NCBI GenBank assembly: GCA_002339125.1
Contig: DDJQ01000102.1
Location: 17,969-40,043, forward strand
Direction: 5' to 3'
Source: Alteromonadaceae bacterium UBA2620
GTDB taxonomy: Bacteria; Pseudomonadota; Gammaproteobacteria; Enterobacterales; Alteromonadaceae
Length of the DNA stretch: 22,075 bases
Positions 13,704 to 22,075 of this stretch are shown one piece after another. Position 1 is the first letter of the stretch; every line of letters starts with the position of its first letter. A program made the translations under genes and the position numbers. The notes under the pieces were generated by a model. The model was not told the DNA's origin and ran no database searches. It worked only from the letters and a program-made list of their open reading frames with translations.

Positions 13704-16700
13704 TTACTCTTGTTTGCTGCCATCTTCATCGGCATTTGCGGGTTTGTTATCCCCCAGTGTGAACTGGTAGTAAAGATCAACGGTGGTATACAGGCTGCGC
13801 ACTATCTCCAGGTACAGGTTAGACAGGATTTGATAGCGCAAGGCGACTTCCTGGCCGCCGCTGTCTTCGTCAGAAAACATCCCCACGCCGTAGCGAACGG
13901 TAAGGTTGGAGGCGATTTTTCCTGAAATAGCCACCTTGGTATCACTGCCCTGGCCGGTGGTACTGAGCGATAAATCCTCAATGCCCAGCGCATTACCCAC
14001 ATTACTGGTGAGTGATTCAGAGCTGGATAAACCAAAACCAATCAGCATGGCAGCATAGGAGTTTTCGTCCATCTGCCCGCCGCCGAGTCCGCCGCTGCCG
14101 TTTAACAGGTAGGCCAGGTTTCGGGCCTGATCCATACCTGGCTCAGAAAATAACGACACACTGGGTTGATTGGCCGGGCCTTCAACCCTTACACCTGCGA
14201 TCACATCATCTTCAGTTAGTTCGGGATCGCGAATGGCTTCTACCAGCAGAATGGGCTGGTCTAATGGGCCATTAAACTGCACCTCGCCGGTACGAATGAT
14301 CAGGTTTTGACCATAGGCCTCATAGCGCCCGTTAATAATTCGCAGATCGCCGTAACCGGTAAGCGCTGGCTGGGTTTGTACATTCACGCCGCCACTGAGT
14401 GTAGCCTTTAAGCCAAAGGCATCGAGGCGTACTTCCTCACGCTCGTCTTCATCGATAGTGACCATAATGTCGGCATTTATATTATCTACCAGCGCTTCGC
14501 TTGGCGGCTCACCCCGCAGGTGAACATCCCGCGATGGAGATACCGCACTGGGCGGGAGTTCGTTAATTTTCACCCGGGCATAGGGAATATCAATATCACC
14601 TGAAATATCCACGTTTTGTGGGCTCAGGTTAATCTGTAGGTCCGGCGAGACTTTTACCCGGCTGTCATCATAATTCACGGTAAAGGCATCGCCTTTTACC
14701 GCCAGATCAACCAGCAGGCTGTCCTGCCAGTCTACCGAACCGTTGAGGGTACCCGGGCCGTCACCCAGCAGAAACTGTCCTTCAAAATCGGCTCTGGCCC
14801 CGTTGAGGTTAATGGTTTGCTGCCACTGACTCACCGCTACCGGCAGGTCTTCACTGTTTATCTCACCCTGATTAAGGGTTAACTGACCATTCACCTGGGG
14901 CAGACTTAACGGCCCGTCCAGCTTAAGCTCACCGTTAATATTGCCGTTGAGTTCATTCATGCGTGCAATCAGTGGCTTAAATGGTGCGAGCTGCCAGTTG
15001 GCAAGGTTAATCCGGGCGTCGATGGAAGGTTGTTCGGTGAACGGAAACACCGTGGCCTGCGACGTAATAGTGCCAATTTGCGGGCTGGTTATATTGCCGC
15101 TCAGGGCCACCTGCTGCTCGTCGAACTGGCCGTCAAAGCTTACCTCATCAAGGTCAATGGTGACCGGCTCATTACCTGCCAACTGCCATTTGTCCGGGCT
15201 TACGGATATTTGTAACTGGCCGGCGACTTTTTCACTGGCCGGATCGAAGTTGCCCTGAGTTGTGATGTTAAGCGTTGCCTTGTTGCGCTCCACCAGTAAA
15301 TCAGGCATCAGCTCATCAATCCACAGTCCGATGGGTAACGCACTGGCCTGAACATCCCAGTTGACCTGCTCCGGTGTATAATCCACCGCATTAATACACA
15401 GGTTGCCTTTTTCTCTGGCTTCCCAGCAATGCTGACTCACCGTGAAATGCTGCGGGTTGGCTTCATAACGCAGCGCCACATCCGACTGTAATTCCCAGAC
15501 CGTATTGAGCAATGCCAATTGCGTGTCTGATAACTGCCCCTGCCATTGCTGATTTTGCCACTGACCGTCGAGATTCAAAGTAGTGGTGTGTTCCGGCAAT
15601 TGCAGGTTGGCGTTGAGGGCGTGCTCGGCCAGTGAGCCGGTAATGGTAATTTCGCCATTAAGCGGGCCCTGATTGGCGGCCGCCTGACTCAGACGTGCAC
15701 TGGCAAGGATATCGGTGAGTAATAGCTTTGAATCGATCACTGGCGCATCCCAGGGCCCTTTTATCGCCACTGAGCCAGCCAGCTGGCCCGATACTTCGGG
15801 ATACAGAGCCGCCAGTCGCTGCAAGTCGATGGCTACCAGAGCATCCAGGTACTGTTGATTAAACACCTGCCCGACGGCTGAAAAATGGTTCTCGGCCAAG
15901 GCGCCGTTGAGGTTGGCCACCATAATGTCACTGTTCGCCGAATACACCGCATCACCGGTAAGGGTAAACATTTCCTCAAGGTGTTCACCGCTTAAGCGAA
16001 TATCCGATACCAGTACGTTAGGGCCTTTATCACTCAGGCTTACCTGCGCTTTTACCACCCCGTTAACATTGGTCGGGGCGAATTCTGAGAAGCCTTGTAA
16101 ATCAACCCCGGTTAAGCGCGATATGCCTTCCCAGCTTAGTGAATCGCTAAAATACAGCACGCCGCTGTTGGTCACTTCGCCTTCAAGTAACTCGCTGTTA
16201 AGGGCTGAAACCGCCAGCGAACGTTCGCTTAACAGGGCAGCCAGGCTTACTTTTACCGGTGAAACATCGGGGATGGTGGCACCGCCGTCAAGTTGTATGG
16301 CGTATTCGCCCATCTGCCCCTGCACCGACAAAACGCCGCTATCGAGTTCAATAGCAGCCAGCGGGTTTAGCGCTTGAGCAGGCCATCGGCTATGTAATGA
16401 TACCGGCAGACTGTCACTGAGCAGATTGGCTTTGCCGGTGACTTCTGCACTGACCAGTCCGCTGCTATTGATATTAAGCGCAAGGTCGCTCAAATCCCCT
16501 GCGGCTGAGAGTTCTGCATGCTGGGTGGTTTGCTCAACAGGAAGATCTGCAATGAGAGTTAAGTTGAGCGGGTACTGACCGCTCAGGGTCACTTCACCGT
16601 CCAGGCTCGCATTAATAACCTGCTCCATGTTCACACTGAGTGCCTGTAAGGCTATCCGGCTATCCTGTATTTGAGTTTGTTGCAAGGCAACATCTAATGC

Positions 16701-17375
16701 TGCAACTTCCTGTTCACCCTGTATCACCCGGATGTTTGAAATCTGTACGTCATTGGCCTGCAGCGTGAGCGGAGTGTGTACTTCGGGCAAGGCCGGCGCC
16801 TGATAAGTGATTGCCACTGGCGACGGCGGCTGAGGCTCGCTTTCAGGTAACATCAGGGTGAGGCCGCTGAGTGTCAGCTGATTAATTTGCAGCGAGTCTA
16901 TCCACTGAGCGGAGCTGGTTAACTGGTTGGCCTGCACAGTAATTGCCGGGCTCTCAAAGCGCGCGTCACTGATTTTCAGTTTATCCAGCGCGATGGCCAG
17001 CGGCAGAGTAATTTCGCCGCCTGGTTCAGAGGGCTCTTCATCGGTGCTTTCGGCGCTAGCCAGTTGTTTAATATGGGGTGAGCTAACCTGCAGCAAGGTA
17101 ATACAGGCTTTGCTGTTTAAAAGGCAGGTCCACTCGTGGGCCAGAGTGACCGAGCTTACCTTTACCTGCCACTGTTCATTCTGCCAGTTAACTTTCTCCA
17201 GTGTCAGCTCACTTAACGGGCTTCCTGATACCGAATCAACCGCCAGACCGGGCACATATTTGTTAGCCGCGTAATTAATCAGCGGTGCGCCCAGCGGCGA
17301 CAACACAACCGCTACAATAAGCAGCAGAGTGAGCAACAGTATTAAGAAGCCTTTTGCCAGGCGATTAATACTCAT
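13704..17375 (-). CDS. tamB: Translocation and assembly module inner-membrane subunit TamB
   Basis: A 1223-residue protein, near the 1259 of E. coli TamB. It has one N-terminal transmembrane anchor (about 8-30), a very long repetitive beta-rich region alternating short hydrophobic strands with Gly/Asn/Asp turns (the periplasmic beta-taco channel), and a C-terminal DUF490/TamB domain ending in D-L-Y-Y-Q-F-T-L-G. TamB spans the periplasm and works with TamA; the family is implicated in outer-membrane protein insertion and phospholipid transport. ATG 17375 overlaps the tamA stop by four bases (ATGA), so the two are translationally coupled. The gene is convergent with the anti-sigma candidate, with 48 bases between the stops. 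No frameshift seen. Confidence 0.95.
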   Translation of the reverse strand: MSINRLAKGFLILLLTLLLIVAVVLSPLGAPLINYAANKYVPGLAVDSVSGSPLSELTLEKVNWQNEQWQVKVSSVTLAHEWTCLLNSKACITLLQVSSPHIKQLASAESTDEEPSEPGGEITLPLAIALDKLKISDARFESPAITVQANQLTSSAQWIDSLQINQLTLSGLTLMLPESEPQPPSPVAITYQAPALPEVHTPLTLQANDVQISNIRVIQGEQEVAALDVALQQTQIQDSRIALQALSVNMEQVINASLDGEVTLSGQYPLNLTLIADLPVEQTTQHAELSAAGDLSDLALNINSSGLVSAEVTGKANLLSDSLPVSLHSRWPAQALNPLAAIELDSGVLSVQGQMGEYAIQLDGGATIPDVSPVKVSLAALLSERSLAVSALNSELLEGEVTNSGVLYFSDSLSWEGISRLTGVDLQGFSEFAPTNVNGVVKAQVSLSDKGPNVLVSDIRLSGEHLEEMFTLTGDAVYSANSDIMVANLNGALAENHFSAVGQVFNQQYLDALVAIDLQRLAALYPEVSGQLAGSVAIKGPWDAPVIDSKLLLTDILASARLSQAAANQGPLNGEITITGSLAEHALNANLQLPEHTTTLNLDGQWQNQQWQGQLSDTQLALLNTVWELQSDVALRYEANPQHFTVSQHCWEAREKGNLCINAVDYTPEQVNWDVQASALPIGLWIDELMPDLLVERNKATLNITTQGNFDPASEKVAGQLQISVSPDKWQLAGNEPVTIDLDEVSFDGQFDEQQVALSGNITSPQIGTITSQATVFPFTEQPSIDARINLANWQLAPFKPLIARMNELNGNINGELKLDGPLSLPQVNGQLTLNQGEINSEDLPVAVSQWQQTINLNGARADFEGQFLLGDGPGTLNGSVDWQDSLLVDLAVKGDAFTVNYDDSRVKVSPDLQINLSPQNVDISGDIDIPYARVKINELPPSAVSPSRDVHLRGEPPSEALVDNINADIMVTIDEDEREEVRLDAFGLKATLSGGVNVQTQPALTGYGDLRIINGRYEAYGQNLIIRTGEVQFNGPLDQPILLVEAIRDPELTEDDVIAGVRVEGPANQPSVSLFSEPGMDQARNLAYLLNGSGGLGGGQMDENSYAAMLIGFGLSSSESLTSNVGNALGIEDLSLSTTGQGSDTKVAISGKIASNLTVRYGVGMFSDEDSGGQEVALRYQILSNLYLEIVRSLYTTVDLYYQFTLGDNKPANADEDGSKQE

Positions 17376-19123
17376 AGCTCAGGCCCCAGCGAAAAGTGGA
17401 AGCGCCATTGTGTCTCGAAGTCATTTTTGCCCTGGGCAATATAAAACCGCACCGGGCCAATCAGCGTTAACCAATGGGCGCCAACACCCAGGCCCCGGGA
17501 TAAGCCATCAGAGAAGTCATTGGTGGCGGTACCCACATCGGCAAACACGGCTGCCCGCCAGTTATCGGCTACCGGGTAAGCATACTCAACACTGGCTGTG
17601 GCCAGATAGCGTCCGCCGGTAAGTACCGAATTGCCCTCTTCATCGAGAACCTGTGGTGAGATTTCCTGATAGCGGAAACCACGAATACTCTGATCACCGC
17701 CGGTAAAGAAACGCAGTGACGAAGGTACCCGGTCAAAGTCATCGGTACGAATGGCGCCGGCGTCGGCGCGCAGATAAATTCGGTGGGTATCGTTAATGGT
17801 GGTAATCACCTTGGCGTTGGCAGTAATTTTAAACAGTGATATATCACTGCCTGCGCTCTCATGGCCGCCCTGAACTGCCACAATATATTGCTGCCCCTGG
17901 CTGATGGTCAGTTCCTGATCGGATTTGGTGTAACCCACGGAATAACCCGGCATCAGTAGATTAATGGTTTGCGGATCGCTTATCCCCTGAGTAAACATCT
18001 CCCGTTCAAAGGTTAACGATACGCTGCGTTGCCAGGGCGAATCCGCTTCTTTCCAGAAACGATGGCCTGAGATGCTCAGGGTTTCACTCTTAGTATCGCT
18101 GATTGAGTTATCCTCAAATTCATAGCTGGTTTGAATACTGGCGTAGTCGTTATTAACGTCTTCCAACGGAATACGGTAGTCGAGGCTCGCCGCCTGTTCC
18201 AGCTTGGAGACAAACACCTGGCCGGTAACCGAGTGTCCGCGGGTATTCACCCATGGCCGCTCCCAACGGGCGCGCACCCGGGGGCCTTTGTCAGAGTTGG
18301 CGCCTCCGCCCACATTAAAAATATCCCGCGGCAGATGAGTCAGTGTGACTTCGATGGGAACCCGGGCTCCCTCGGCCCGACTTACAATGGGGCGGGCAAT
18401 GGCGCGGGCAAAATAGCCGGTTTCATTCAGGCGACGGTTAAATTCGGTCAGTTTGGCGGAGCTGTACTTTTCGCCAGCAGTGAAATTCCGCAGCCGGCCA
18501 ATAATGGCTTTAGCCCGGTCGTCACCCACCAGCTCTACTTCGCCAAATTCATACTGACGGCCACTTTGTGCAATAAGCAGAATATTGGCTTCGTTTTCTT
18601 CCCGCACCAGGTCGAGCCGGGTGGCCTGCCAGTAGAAATCAAAATAGCCATGAGACAGCGCATAATTGAACATCTCTGACTTAAACTTTTCGTAAGTCGG
18701 TTGATGTAATACGTCGCCCTGTTTGAGGGGAAAGGCGTTATACCGTTGCCGAAAAGCATCATCTGAGCGTCCATCACCGATAATTTCACGGGTAACGTTA
18801 CTCACTTTTAGTGGTTCGCCCAGGCTAACGTCGATAACGAGCTCTTCTTGTTCAAAATAAAGAGCGACTTCAGCGTTGTAAAAACCGAAAGGCTGCAGGG
18901 CAGTTTTTACAGAGCGGATGATGCGTTCTTCGGTGGGTTCGTCAAGTGTGTTGTTGGCCAGCTTAACCTGCGCCAGATGCAGCTCGATGTTGTCTTCTAA
19001 ATCATCCCGGTCCAACCCTTTTAGCTCGTAGTCCAGAGCCCATGCAGGATAGCAGGTTAAGAGCAACAGCGAGGTCAGCGCCAGCAAAGCGCGACGAAAA
19101 GAGAAAAACATACCAACAGACAT
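17372..19123 (-). CDS. tamA: Translocation and assembly module outer-membrane subunit TamA
   Basis: An Omp85/BamA-superfamily protein of 583 residues from ATG 19123 (E. coli TamA is 577). It has a signal peptide ending near A-W-A, three POTRA domains (about 25-250) and a C-terminal 16-stranded barrel (about 260-583). The conserved loop-6 motif appears as I-R-G-F-R-Y (R481-G-F), and the C-terminus ends S-L-G-P-E-L like the E. coli protein. The frame is open to a TTG at 19156. AAGGAG lies 14 bases before ATG 19123, a long spacing, so the start is not certain; ATG 19111 is also possible, and either leaves a signal peptide. It is followed directly by tamB (ATGA overlap) and divergent from the S9 peptidase. 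Confidence 0.94.
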   Translation of the reverse strand: MSVGMFFSFRRALLALTSLLLLTCYPAWALDYELKGLDRDDLEDNIELHLAQVKLANNTLDEPTEERIIRSVKTALQPFGFYNAEVALYFEQEELVIDVSLGEPLKVSNVTREIIGDGRSDDAFRQRYNAFPLKQGDVLHQPTYEKFKSEMFNYALSHGYFDFYWQATRLDLVREENEANILLIAQSGRQYEFGEVELVGDDRAKAIIGRLRNFTAGEKYSSAKLTEFNRRLNETGYFARAIARPIVSRAEGARVPIEVTLTHLPRDIFNVGGGANSDKGPRVRARWERPWVNTRGHSVTGQVFVSKLEQAASLDYRIPLEDVNNDYASIQTSYEFEDNSISDTKSETLSISGHRFWKEADSPWQRSVSLTFEREMFTQGISDPQTINLLMPGYSVGYTKSDQELTISQGQQYIVAVQGGHESAGSDISLFKITANAKVITTINDTHRIYLRADAGAIRTDDFDRVPSSLRFFTGGDQSIRGFRYQEISPQVLDEEGNSVLTGGRYLATASVEYAYPVADNWRAAVFADVGTATNDFSDGLSRGLGVGAHWLTLIGPVRFYIAQGKNDFETQWRFHFSLGPEL

Positions 19124-19248
19124 TAACGGACGGTGTGCTCCTTGCACTGCATACAAACAAAAGGGTCAATTCTTAAAGCAGAATCTACGCCAAAATTGTA
19201 ACGCTTTAAGCGGTTTCGCTACAGCGTTTTTAGCTAATTTCCCGTTTG

Positions 19249-19278
19249 TTGCGACAGGTATCGCCTTTCGTTTATATT
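19249..19278 (+). promoter_or_regulatory. Candidate sigma70 promoter of the S9 peptidase gene
   Basis: TTGCGA at 19249-19254 and TATATT at 19273-19278, separated by 18 bases, lie about 40 bases before the S9 peptidase ATG at 19318. This is a reasonable sigma70 match. AGGA at 19307-19310 gives a seven-base ribosome-site spacing. Confidence 0.5.
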
Positions 19279-19317
19279 AAGCGCAAAATTTTATTATAAA
19301 TAAACAAGGAACGTTGT

Positions 19318-21258
19318 ATGTCTTGCCTGAAAAAAACACTGGCAGTGCTGCTGTTCAGTTGGGTTGTACTGCTGCCTGCTGCTCAGGCCGCAGAACCGCA
19401 ACCTGTCGAAGTTTTTAGCCGTCTGCCGCAGTTTTATGGCGTATCGATGTCACCAGACGGACAGCGTTTTGCTATGGAGCGAAATTCTGCCGATGGCGAT
19501 CTGGCGGTTTTGATGACGCTGGACCTTTCAACCGGCGATGCGTTCTACCTGCTTAAAGCTGATAACAAGAAAGTTAAAATTAACTGGTATCGCTGGGCAA
19601 ATAATGAAGATCTGTTAGTTAGCGCTCGGTACGAAGTAAGCCGGGCAGGCAAAAAGTTTTTCCGCACCCGCTTGTATCTGATGAAATACAATCAGCAAGG
19701 TGGCGACCCTGAAATGGTTATCGACTGGCGGCACATTCAGCGTTATCAGAACGATGTGGGTTATGTGCCACAGTTTCAGGATGACGTAATCGATTACCTT
19801 CCGGACGACCCGGATCACATACTCATGGCTATCGATATTTCGCGACCTTTCGAAAAATCGGTTTTCAAAGTCAATCTCAAGAACCGTAAGATCAGTCGAT
19901 TAATTAAAGGCAAGAAACGTATTCGTGACTGGGTAACCGACCGACAGGGGAATGTGCGGATTGGGATTTCACTGAATTATGAAACCGGTGATCGCGAGAT
20001 TTTCCTTCGCGACGAAGACGATAACTACGAAGAGCTGTATGCTTACAACGTATCAAATGATAAACCGGTTTACATTTCGGGCTTTGCTGCCGATCCGAAT
20101 ATTTTGTATGTCAAAAAATACCTCGGTGAATACAAGGCGTTATATAAACTTGATTTAACCACACGCGAAGAAACGCTGGTATTCTCTGATGAAAACTATG
20201 ATGTGGATGGCGGCCTCATCTACTCCCCTGCTACAAATGATGCTATTGGTGTTTATCATCCACAGGCGCCAGGCGGCCGCTTCTATTGGAACGATCGTTA
20301 TGCGCCGCTGCAGAAAGGACTCGATAAATTATTCAAGGATAGTCATAACTCGTTGAGGGCGTTTAGCCAGGACGAACAAATCTACCTGCTTTATTCCGAG
20401 AGCGATACGCAACCTGGCCGCTACTACATTGGTAATCGGAAAGAGGTGACGATTGACTTTTTGTTTGCGCAATACCCGGATATCAATACCGAAGCGCTGA
20501 GTGACCACGAGCGGATTAGGTTCACGGCCCGTGATAAAACAGAGATTGAAGGCTATCTAACGTTACCAAAAATCGGCGAAGCGCCCTATCCAACGGTAAT
20601 CTTTCCTCATGGTGGGCCGGGTGTTCGTGAATACAGCGGTTTTGATTACTGGACCGCTTACTTTACCACTCGTGGTTATGCGGTGTTGCGACCTAACTTC
20701 CGCGGTTCTTCCGGCTATGGTTACTCGTTTGGTGAATCACAAATGCAAAACTGGGGCATGGCCATGCAGGATGATGTGGTGGACGGCACCCAATGGATGA
20801 TTGATCAGGGTTATGCCGATAAAAACAAAATTTGTATTGTAGGGGCGAGTTACGGCGGGTTTGCCGCGTTAGCTGCAACCGTAAAAAGCCCTGAAGTGTA
20901 TAAGTGTGCGGTGAGCTTTGCCGGGGTGAGTGATTTGGATCGCATCGTTCGGCGCGCACGAGGCTTTTTAGGTTCGAAGTTAGTTAAAAAGCAGATCGGT
21001 GAAGACGGCGATGATCGTGACAGACGCTCACCCATTAACTATGTGGAAAATATCAAAACGCCTATTTTGCTGGTCCACGGTGAAGAAGACCGGGTGGTTC
21101 ACGTAGAGCAGAGTCGCCTGATGGCCGATGAGCTTGATGATGAGGACAAGGAATACCGCTATGTTGAGCTGCCTATGGGTAACCATCACCTGGAAATCCA
21201 GTCGAACAGGATTAAGCTCTTCAAAGAAATGGATAAATTCCTCGCCGAATACCTGTAA
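19318..21258 (+). CDS. Exported S9-family serine peptidase (prolyl oligopeptidase/acylaminoacyl-peptidase type)
   Basis: A 646-residue protein with a signal peptide (K5-K6, hydrophobic core, cleavage near A-Q-A at about 24). A beta-propeller region (about 35-390) starts at the S-M-S-P-D-G-Q-R-F segment, and a C-terminal alpha/beta-hydrolase domain spans about 400-646. Catalytic residues: nucleophile S511 in G-A-S-Y-G-G, D591 in H-G-E-E-D, and His at 623 or 624 (G-N-H-H). The H-G-G-P-G oxyanion motif and the N-F-R-G-S-S-G-Y-G segment are also present. The family cleaves short peptides after proline or removes acylated N-terminal residues; the exact specificity cannot be told. It has its own promoter and is divergent from tamAB. 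Periplasmic peptide scavenging is a reasonable inference. Confidence 0.92.
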   Translation: MSCLKKTLAVLLFSWVVLLPAAQAAEPQPVEVFSRLPQFYGVSMSPDGQRFAMERNSADGDLAVLMTLDLSTGDAFYLLKADNKKVKINWYRWANNEDLLVSARYEVSRAGKKFFRTRLYLMKYNQQGGDPEMVIDWRHIQRYQNDVGYVPQFQDDVIDYLPDDPDHILMAIDISRPFEKSVFKVNLKNRKISRLIKGKKRIRDWVTDRQGNVRIGISLNYETGDREIFLRDEDDNYEELYAYNVSNDKPVYISGFAADPNILYVKKYLGEYKALYKLDLTTREETLVFSDENYDVDGGLIYSPATNDAIGVYHPQAPGGRFYWNDRYAPLQKGLDKLFKDSHNSLRAFSQDEQIYLLYSESDTQPGRYYIGNRKEVTIDFLFAQYPDINTEALSDHERIRFTARDKTEIEGYLTLPKIGEAPYPTVIFPHGGPGVREYSGFDYWTAYFTTRGYAVLRPNFRGSSGYGYSFGESQMQNWGMAMQDDVVDGTQWMIDQGYADKNKICIVGASYGGFAALAATVKSPEVYKCAVSFAGVSDLDRIVRRARGFLGSKLVKKQIGEDGDDRDRRSPINYVENIKTPILLVHGEEDRVVHVEQSRLMADELDDEDKEYRYVELPMGNHHLEIQSNRIKLFKEMDKFLAEYL

Positions 21259-21272
21259 CTAATTACTGTAAT

Positions 21273-21313
21273 ACCATGTCCGGGTGAGCTGCGTTATGAG
21301 CGCCCGGACAGGT
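21273..21313 (+). terminator. Hairpin after the S9 peptidase gene, possible terminator
   Basis: ACC(A)TGTCCGGG at 21273-21284 pairs with CCCGGACAGGT at 21303-21313, eleven pairs with one bulged A, around an 18-base loop. It follows the S9 stop by 14 bases. No T-run follows, so it is weak as an intrinsic terminator; it may instead protect the mRNA end. Confidence 0.4.
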
Positions 21314-21361
21314 GCTGAATTCATCGGTTGATCCAGATCAGCCGAGCTTCGATTAAGCGGG

Positions 21362-21387
21362 GATTAGCCACCTTGTTGTGGCTAATC
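21362..21387 (+). promoter_or_regulatory. Perfect hairpin in the ppk2 leader region
   Basis: GATTAGCCAC (21362-21371) and GTGGCTAATC (21378-21387) are a perfect 10-base inverted repeat around CTTGTT. A TACAAT (21392-21397) follows immediately and could be a -10 element, placing the hairpin over the -35 position as an operator. It could also act as a terminator or RNA structure. No known factor recognised. Confidence 0.4.
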
Positions 21388-21423
21388 GGCGTACAATAAC
21401 TCCGTAACGAAGGAGAATTGAAC

Positions 21424-22075
21424 GTGACCGATAGCCAAAAACTGACTGCTGTACCTACCCCTGAAAACGCCCACGAGCACCCGCATTCACTGTCGGAAAT
21501 GCGCCACGACGAGCAGTATATTGCTGAGTCTTTCCGCTCTGGCGAATACCCTTACAAGCGCAAGGTAACGCGCCAGTTCTACGAACAGCATAAGCATCAG
21601 CTGCAGGTGGAGCTGCTCAAGGTCCAGAAGTGGGTTAAAGAGAGCGGTGAACGGGTGGTCATGCTGTTTGAAGGGCGCGATGCGGCAGGTAAAGGCGGCA
21701 CCATTAAGCGCTTTATGGAACATCTCAACCCTCGTGGTGCCAGAGTGGTGGCACTGGAAAAACCGTCGGAAGAAGAAAAAGGCCAATGGTATTTTCAGCG
21801 CTACATTAAGCACCTGCCCACCGCGGGCGAAATTGTCTTATTCGACCGCTCCTGGTACAACCGCGCCGGCGTAGAGCGGGTGATGGGTTTTTGTGAGCCC
21901 AATGAGTACCTCGAGTTTATGCGTCAGACCCCGGAGCTGGAGCGCATGCTGGTAAACAGCGGCATTCGGGTTTTCAAGTTCTGGTTTTCGGTTACTCAGG
22001 AAGAGCAAACCCGCCGCTTCCAGAAACGGGAAACCGATCCGCTCAAGCAATGGAAGTTAAGCCCCATTGATAAGC
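21424..22075 (+). CDS. ppk2: PPK2-family polyphosphate kinase, N-terminal part (cut by window edge)
   Basis: The first 217 codons of a PPK2 enzyme, which transfers phosphate between polyphosphate and nucleotides. Walker A is E83-G-R-D-A-A-G-K90-G-G and the Walker B region is F140-D141-R-S-W-Y-N-R147, both diagnostic. The lid region with the R-R-F-Q-K-R-E-x-D-P-L-K-Q-W segment begins near the edge. About 50 extra residues precede the core, with a His-rich patch (H-E-H-P-H). GTG 21424 is preceded by AGGAG at 21411-21415 with eight-base spacing. Single-domain class I is likely, but the C-terminus is not visible, so the nucleotide (AMP, ADP or GDP) is not assigned. Confidence 0.93.
   Translation, partial: MTDSQKLTAVPTPENAHEHPHSLSEMRHDEQYIAESFRSGEYPYKRKVTRQFYEQHKHQLQVELLKVQKWVKESGERVVMLFEGRDAAGKGGTIKRFMEHLNPRGARVVALEKPSEEEKGQWYFQRYIKHLPTAGEIVLFDRSWYNRAGVERVMGFCEPNEYLEFMRQTPELERMLVNSGIRVFKFWFSVTQEEQTRRFQKRETDPLKQWKLSPIDK

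Noticed and set aside
15907..16377. 156-codon frame opposite tamB
   Set aside because: It is antisense to a continuous TamB frame, with Ser/Thr/Leu-rich composition typical of a shadow.
1..22075. CRISPR array, tRNA, rRNA, insertion sequence or prophage
   Set aside because: No regularly spaced direct repeats, cloverleaf, transposase, integrase or phage structural genes were seen; the DNRLRE/FN3 domains alone are not enough to call a phage.

Overview
The window reads as ordinary chromosomal DNA of a Gram-negative gammaproteobacterium, most likely an Alteromonas-like member of the Alteromonadales. The grounds are the TamA/TamB outer-membrane assembly pair, several exported Zn and Ser peptidases, the proB-proA order with E. 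coli-like protein lengths, a PPK2 kinase and roughly 50% G+C. I see no tRNA, rRNA, CRISPR array, transposase, integrase or phage morphogenesis gene.

Layout: (1) 1-1455, minus strand: the N-terminal 485 codons of an exported M1-type metallopeptidase, cut by the window edge. (2) 1647-5610, plus strand: proB and proA (proline synthesis), then a hotdog thioesterase overlapping a D-2-hydroxyacid dehydrogenase by one base. (3) 5594-6691, minus strand: a cytosolic M20 carboxypeptidase of the glutamate carboxypeptidase type, convergent with the dehydrogenase. (4) 6935-11973, plus strand: a tight three-gene operon of two different RimK-like ATP-grasp ligases (the second carrying a C-terminal helix-hairpin-helix module) and an 881-residue M14 carboxypeptidase with FN3 and DNRLRE-like domains but no signal peptide. 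(5) 11974-12137: an inverted pair of REP-like palindromes plus a half copy. (6) 12138-13655: a small membrane/coiled-coil protein diverging from an ECF-type sigma factor that overlaps a probable membrane anti-sigma partner. (7) 13704-19123, minus strand: tamA-tamB with a 4-base overlap. (8) 19318-21258: an exported S9 prolyl-oligopeptidase-type enzyme. (9) 21424-end: the start of a PPK2 polyphosphate kinase.

Region 4 is the best candidate for an undescribed system. Two ATP-grasp ligases of the family that adds amino acids to protein or peptide ends sit with an M14 carboxypeptidase. In a hand alignment its specificity-pocket position holds arginine (R247), which would favour C-terminal Glu or Asp. 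Its own C-terminus is an acidic tail (11 of the last 21 residues are D/E), and a glutamate-carboxypeptidase-type M20 enzyme is transcribed divergently next door. This suggests an add/remove cycle of acidic residues, analogous in logic to RimK on ribosomal protein S6 or to tubulin glutamylation and deglutamylation. The motifs are visible in the sequence; the substrate and the cycle are inference.

No gene-free stretch exceeds 300 bases. The longest are 1456-1709 (proB promoter and one inverted repeat) and 6692-6934 (one inverted repeat and a possible 14-codon ORF).
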